Shown one piece after another: positions 60,138 through 64,000 of a stretch of DNA of 64,000 bases. The stretch is from Alectoria sarmentosa (lineage: Eukaryota; Ascomycota; Lecanoromycetes; Lecanorales; Parmeliaceae), in contig WOGZ01000143.1 in the NCBI GenBank assembly GCA_009733775.1, forward strand, positions 1 through 64,000. The letters run 5' to 3'. The translations under genes and the position numbers were made by a program. The number at the start of each line of letters is the position of its first letter. The first letter of the stretch is position 1. Under the pieces are notes generated by a model. That model made no database searches. It worked only from the letters and a program-made list of their open reading frames with translations, and was not told where the DNA came from.

Positions 60138-61008
60138 AATTCGCCCCAGATAAGCACGATGCTAGAGCCTTGAGTGTGGTTCTTCTCCAGAGATGGAAGA
60201 CCGGCCGCCACCTACCACACGGCGGAAAGCATCGACGCGCACTTCACCGCAACAATGTAATAAAATTCGGCTTTCTCCAATTGATCAAATAGGGGGACGT
60301 TTCGGATGGCGTCTGTGAATTTCGCCTTTCGAGATTGTCTACTACAGGGGTGTCTATGCCTTAGATTTTAGTCTACTAATCCCGTTTGTGCTTTCCTTAC
60401 CATTGTTGCGAATTTCTTCAGATTTAAAGGGACCATAAACACGCGGTGAGACTGCTAGAGCGTGTATAAGGCTTGCCTCCGCCCCTGGAGAGGTATCCAC
60501 TATTGAGAGTGTTTTCATAGATGGTGCATATCAATGCGCACCTCCCATCTACAAAGTAATGGGAAATATGCACATCTTGGGATGGGGTTCTCCGCTTGGA
60601 ACTTTGCACTCCTCCTTATCAGCGTTAACGCGTCATTGGAAACACACCAAGTGGTCATATATCGTTACAACAAAGAATCGTTTCAGTTCGTTCGTCTCAT
60701 GTCGACCCCGCTTGGCCTGATACCAACCAGCTCAAAGCCTGCACGAAAGAGAAGTATCCGCCCACGGAAGCGGCGACATCCTAGATGTTGACTTCCATGT
60801 CAGTCCCCGGCATCTCATATGAGTAAAAAGCAGCGAGAATACTAACCAACCAGCCCATCGCAGCATTCTCCGCGAGGATCGTCCGCCCAAATGTTGGCAT
60901 CTGCATGAACAAAGTGATGTGGCAAGGATAGGAATCATTCGATCCAGTATTGCATACGAGGTTTAAGTTTGGAACCGTAGATATTCCAAGAGCTATCGTG
61001 GACGTATA
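60138..61008. other. Intergenic, no supported gene
   Basis: Downstream side of the minus-strand membrane protein gene. Short open frames only. Confidence 0.4.
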
Positions 61009-62599
61009 TCAGATATCTCCATTTTCGTAATGGGCAATTTGAGGAGACACACTGTAATCGTATGCCGGAGCATAGTCCATTTCCTGCCGATACTGCAGGC
61101 CCAGGTTTACTGAGGAGTCGCCGTTTGCGCCGATCAGGACCATTCTTGAATAACCCCTTTGAAGAGCGTCTTCCATTGCGAGACTTGGGTCGTAAACTGC
61201 CATGTACAGTGATGGAGCTTGCTCTTGAGAAGACGTTTTCAGTGAGAAGGTGGCATTGTCTGGCATCGAGTAAGTAGACTGTTGTACGTGAGATAGGTAG
61301 GGTACTTTACAGTTGAAGAAGACCTGTAAGGTCATGATGTAGGTAGGTGTGCTGGCAATAAGTGCGGCAGATGGGGTGAAAGATAAGTCGCGATACACTA
61401 TTTTCTGCCAGACAAAATCTTCGACAACGGGGGATGACCAATCTTCGCTGCAGTTGCACGCCTGGCCCGGAGCAAGCGCTTGTTGTGATAAATCCTTACA
61501 CATTGGTGTAGTACCCGTAGCTTCAAGCCAGCCTAGGAAGCACTTTGCGTAGCTCACCGGCAGGATTTGCGCTTGAGAACTCCAATCAAGCCTTTGGAAA
61601 AGCGTCACAGCTGGGAATCTGGCTTCTGTCTGGACGGGAGTGTCAGAAATTTCCCTCGACAGCACTTAGAATCACCAACCACGATGTCCTGACTGACTTC
61701 CAATAGCTTTCTGTTTAATTCTGGGTACCATATGAAGAAATACAACGCCGCCATCAAGGGGATCGTGAGGAGCACAGTTAGTGTAGTATTACCGAGATTT
61801 CTTCTGTACTTGCGATTGCCTAGTAGTATAGTGAGCTTTGATCTTGAGACATGGCTGCCTCCGCTTTGACCTACCAAGATTTGCAAGATCTATACTCACT
61901 GACGCCGAAAGCGCTATGAACACGAGCCCGCTGATTGACACGAATGCGATCCGTACTTCCTTGGCAGGAAATCGAGCAGCCAAGCACAGAGACGCAAAGA
62001 ATGTGACGAGGAATATCAAGTTCCATACCACGGTATCATTGTGTGGTGCCGTCTTATGATCTGGACCGACAAAATCTCGCAAGGACATGCATCTTCCAAA
62101 TGCGAGACATGGCTCTGACTGGTAGAGCTGATTCACGCAATTTGGGAAGGAATGCGATAGATATCTTCGAACGCCAGAAAGCGTTCGAGACTGATCTGCG
62201 TGCGTACTTCGATAATTTTCTTTGCTCTCCTCGATAGAGTTGCCGTCTTGCACAAATTCCGTCGTAACCACCACGCTCGACCTCTCTTTTCTATGTCCTG
62301 CAGAGATAGCACCGGACCGTTCGACAAGGTCCTTGAGGGATTCCTGACTAATCAGGAAAAGACAGGAAGGCTTGGATTCAGGGTTTAACTTACAACTGTC
62401 TGCGGTCGAGTTGCACTGAGAATGTAGCCCTTGATGCCCTACAATGGGAGTTAGCGGAAAACATTAGCGGTCTATCTCATCAACCCACATTGTAGGTCGA
62501 AGGTTCGATAATGACATCAGATACTAGATGTTCGCTGATTTGTCTTCGCAAAGCCTCAAGACCAGTTCCTCCCCCATTCACGAAGAATCCTTCCGACAT
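61009..62599 (-). CDS. Multi-pass membrane protein of unknown function
   Basis: Five exons: 62599-62489, 62438-62394, 62343-61875, 61819-61676 and 61625-61009; all GT-AG, total divisible by three, 461 residues. The N-terminus MSEGFFVNGGGTGLEALRRQ is soluble. At least three hydrophobic segments follow: VVWNLIFLVTFFASLCLAA, IAFVSISGLVFIALSASV and TTLTVLLTIPLMAALYFFIW. The C-terminal ~240 residues look extracellular or lumenal, with CFLGWLEATG, CKDLSQQ, CNCSEDW and two sequons (NCS, NAT). No family recognised. A nine-residue Cys-Asn-Cys patch suggests a disulfide-stabilised domain. Exon 2 is only 45 bp. No neighbours on the same strand share features. Confidence 0.62.
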
Positions 62600-64000
62600 G
62601 GATGAATAGAGTTATTTTCCCGCCAAGGTATAAGAGAACACCTAGTGCAGTGTGGTCAAGGGTTTCGTGCAGAGGTAGGCATCGAAGTGAAGGGGCGTTG
62701 GGGCTTCTAACAATTTGGTGAATTCCAGCCCCTTTTTAAGGAGGTATGTTCTCAAAATTACGCCGCATGCAAAGCATTGCCATGTAGATATCTGTCGTCA
62801 GCATTGGTGGATGTGGCAAGGCTACGCCTATCTTAGTGGGGGCCAAAAATAGCACTGACAGAATTATGCACCTATTCAGGGGAAATAGCCCATCATCGAC
62901 AGTAGCACATTTCCATGACTACATGAGAGCGGTGCAGCTTATGCTGAAATATACCGTTGATATGGTATGGTAAAGAACAAAATGTTTCATCCTTCGCAGC
63001 GGGACAAATTTAGAGCCTGATTTTGGAGTAGCGCTTGATCCTGGAACAGCAAGGTTGAGACCTGCGACAGCCACTACAATCTATATACTCCATTGCGCGT
63101 TCTCATTTGTCCTAAAACATTAATCCAGGGGTAGATGAAAGAAATAAAAATATTTTCGTAGACTTTGGGGTGTGATGAAAAGACAATGATCGCTTAAAAT
63201 CGGCCATGTCGGGGAACGGCCCGGAAACCGGAAGCGCGCCCCTGGCACTAAAATTACCTCGAGCACCTTTCCCTTCACTTCCTCCACACTGTCGTAAGAT
63301 AATCACATGTAAACACGGCGTATCTACAAGTATCATTAAAAGCTCAGACCGCGGAGCTAGAAAGCCCGCTTTATCTTACACTTCATCCTCCAAAAAAAGG
63401 GGCGTATCTGATTGCCTGAATCTTCCTTTAGCTCCAAAGTCCGCACAGTTCTTGTCTGCGTCAATTACGAGCTCGACTTCATGAGCACGATGTGCCGAGC
63501 GAAGGCTTTTGTGGCTCCCAAGGAACGCTTCAGTATGTGAGGTATCTATTTTGAGCTTCAGCTTTCAAAGTACGAAAGGCATAGCATGTACAGAGGTCGG
63601 CACCAGAAATCTAGGCCTGAGCCTCGGGTAATGCCCCGCCGGAGAGGCTGCCCAGACGACACCCTTAAGACAGCTTCGGAAGTTGCATCGGATAGCTGAA
63701 TCTGGGGTAAACTGCCCCTAGCAACCCCAAAACAAATAAAGAGCTCAATTCCAACACGTCCGAATGATGGCTCCAAAGTCCTTTCTTAAACGGGCGCTTT
63801 CCGTTGACAAGTTGCCAAGACAGAAGCCTCGGGGATCCAGGAATTTTGTTGCCGACCTCCGTGTTTATGCAGCAGAAAATCATGGCTGAATGCAATTTCC
63901 TGATGATCCCATAGCCATCGTCCAAGAAACTCCATGGGATAGTGTCCACAGCGACTAACAGCGATCATGAGTCCTCCGAGCTCATCTCAAGGTAAGCATG
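62600..64000. other. Intergenic to window end, no supported gene
   Basis: 1.4 kb with no recognisable gene. The minus-strand frame 63949-63665 might belong to a gene extending beyond the window, but it shows no motif. Confidence 0.35.

Noticed and set aside
1..64000. tRNA or rRNA genes
   Set aside because: No cloverleaf with a GGTTCRA-type arm or rRNA core sequence was found by eye; a tRNAscan-type search would be decisive.

Overview
The window is nuclear DNA of a filamentous ascomycete (Pezizomycotina). The evidence is short GT-AG introns of about 50-70 bp with internal CTAAC/CTGAC-type branch sites, and fungal-specific families: a Zn(II)2Cys6 regulator, a HeLo domain, a Clr5-ankyrin protein, a DUF7730-type protein, an ascomycete-type laccase and a GPR1/FUN34/YaaH transporter. 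Genus cannot be read from the sequence. It is a draft assembly: 27884-28493 is a run of 610 N.

Left part (1-28 kb): an AT-rich start; a Zn2Cys6 transcription factor (1599-3393); a DUF7730-type protein (3778-4809); a class C beta-lactamase-like secreted protein broken by three apparent one-base deletions (5578-7479); a purine-rich minisatellite; a membrane-anchored fucose-lectin-like protein in five exons (10204-12130); two small convergent unknown genes; a six-exon laccase ending in the typical DSGL tail (16194-18510); a single-exon protein with nine AT-hook-like motifs (21953-23572); a decayed BTB/POZ gene (about 24640-25464); then C-rich low-complexity DNA leading to the N gap.

Middle (28.5-48.7 kb): a secreted GMC oxidoreductase (28835-30508); a decayed cysteine-rich secreted-protein gene (31653-32632); a two-exon unknown secretory protein (33466-34741); a decayed F-box gene (36791-38413); a three-exon acidic unknown gene (39061-40007); a broken composite locus joining a HeLo domain, a Zn2Cys6-type cysteine cluster and a tubby-like beta domain (41341-43739); and an intact six-exon acetate-type transporter (47394-48696).

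Right part (48.7-64 kb): a 1469-bp LTR retroelement (49603-51071) with two identical 129-bp LTRs (TG...CA), a 5-bp target-site duplication and only a copia-like gag gene, inserted between two 26-bp inverted repeats; an F-box protein (51443-53324); a Clr5-ankyrin protein with one apparent frameshift (55694-58727); a 550-bp terminal-inverted-repeat element (59588-60137); and a five-exon unknown membrane protein (61009-62599).

No single pathway unites the genes. Laccase (AA1-type) and GMC oxidoreductase (AA3-type) are both secreted redox enzymes that could act together on plant or phenolic material. The HeLo, Clr5-ankyrin, BTB and F-box loci belong to fast-evolving families often seen in fungal accessory regions. 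About 10 kb of well-supported coding sequence is free of defects, while at least six genes carry frameshifts or stops. That clustering suggests real pseudogene formation, though assembly error is not excluded.
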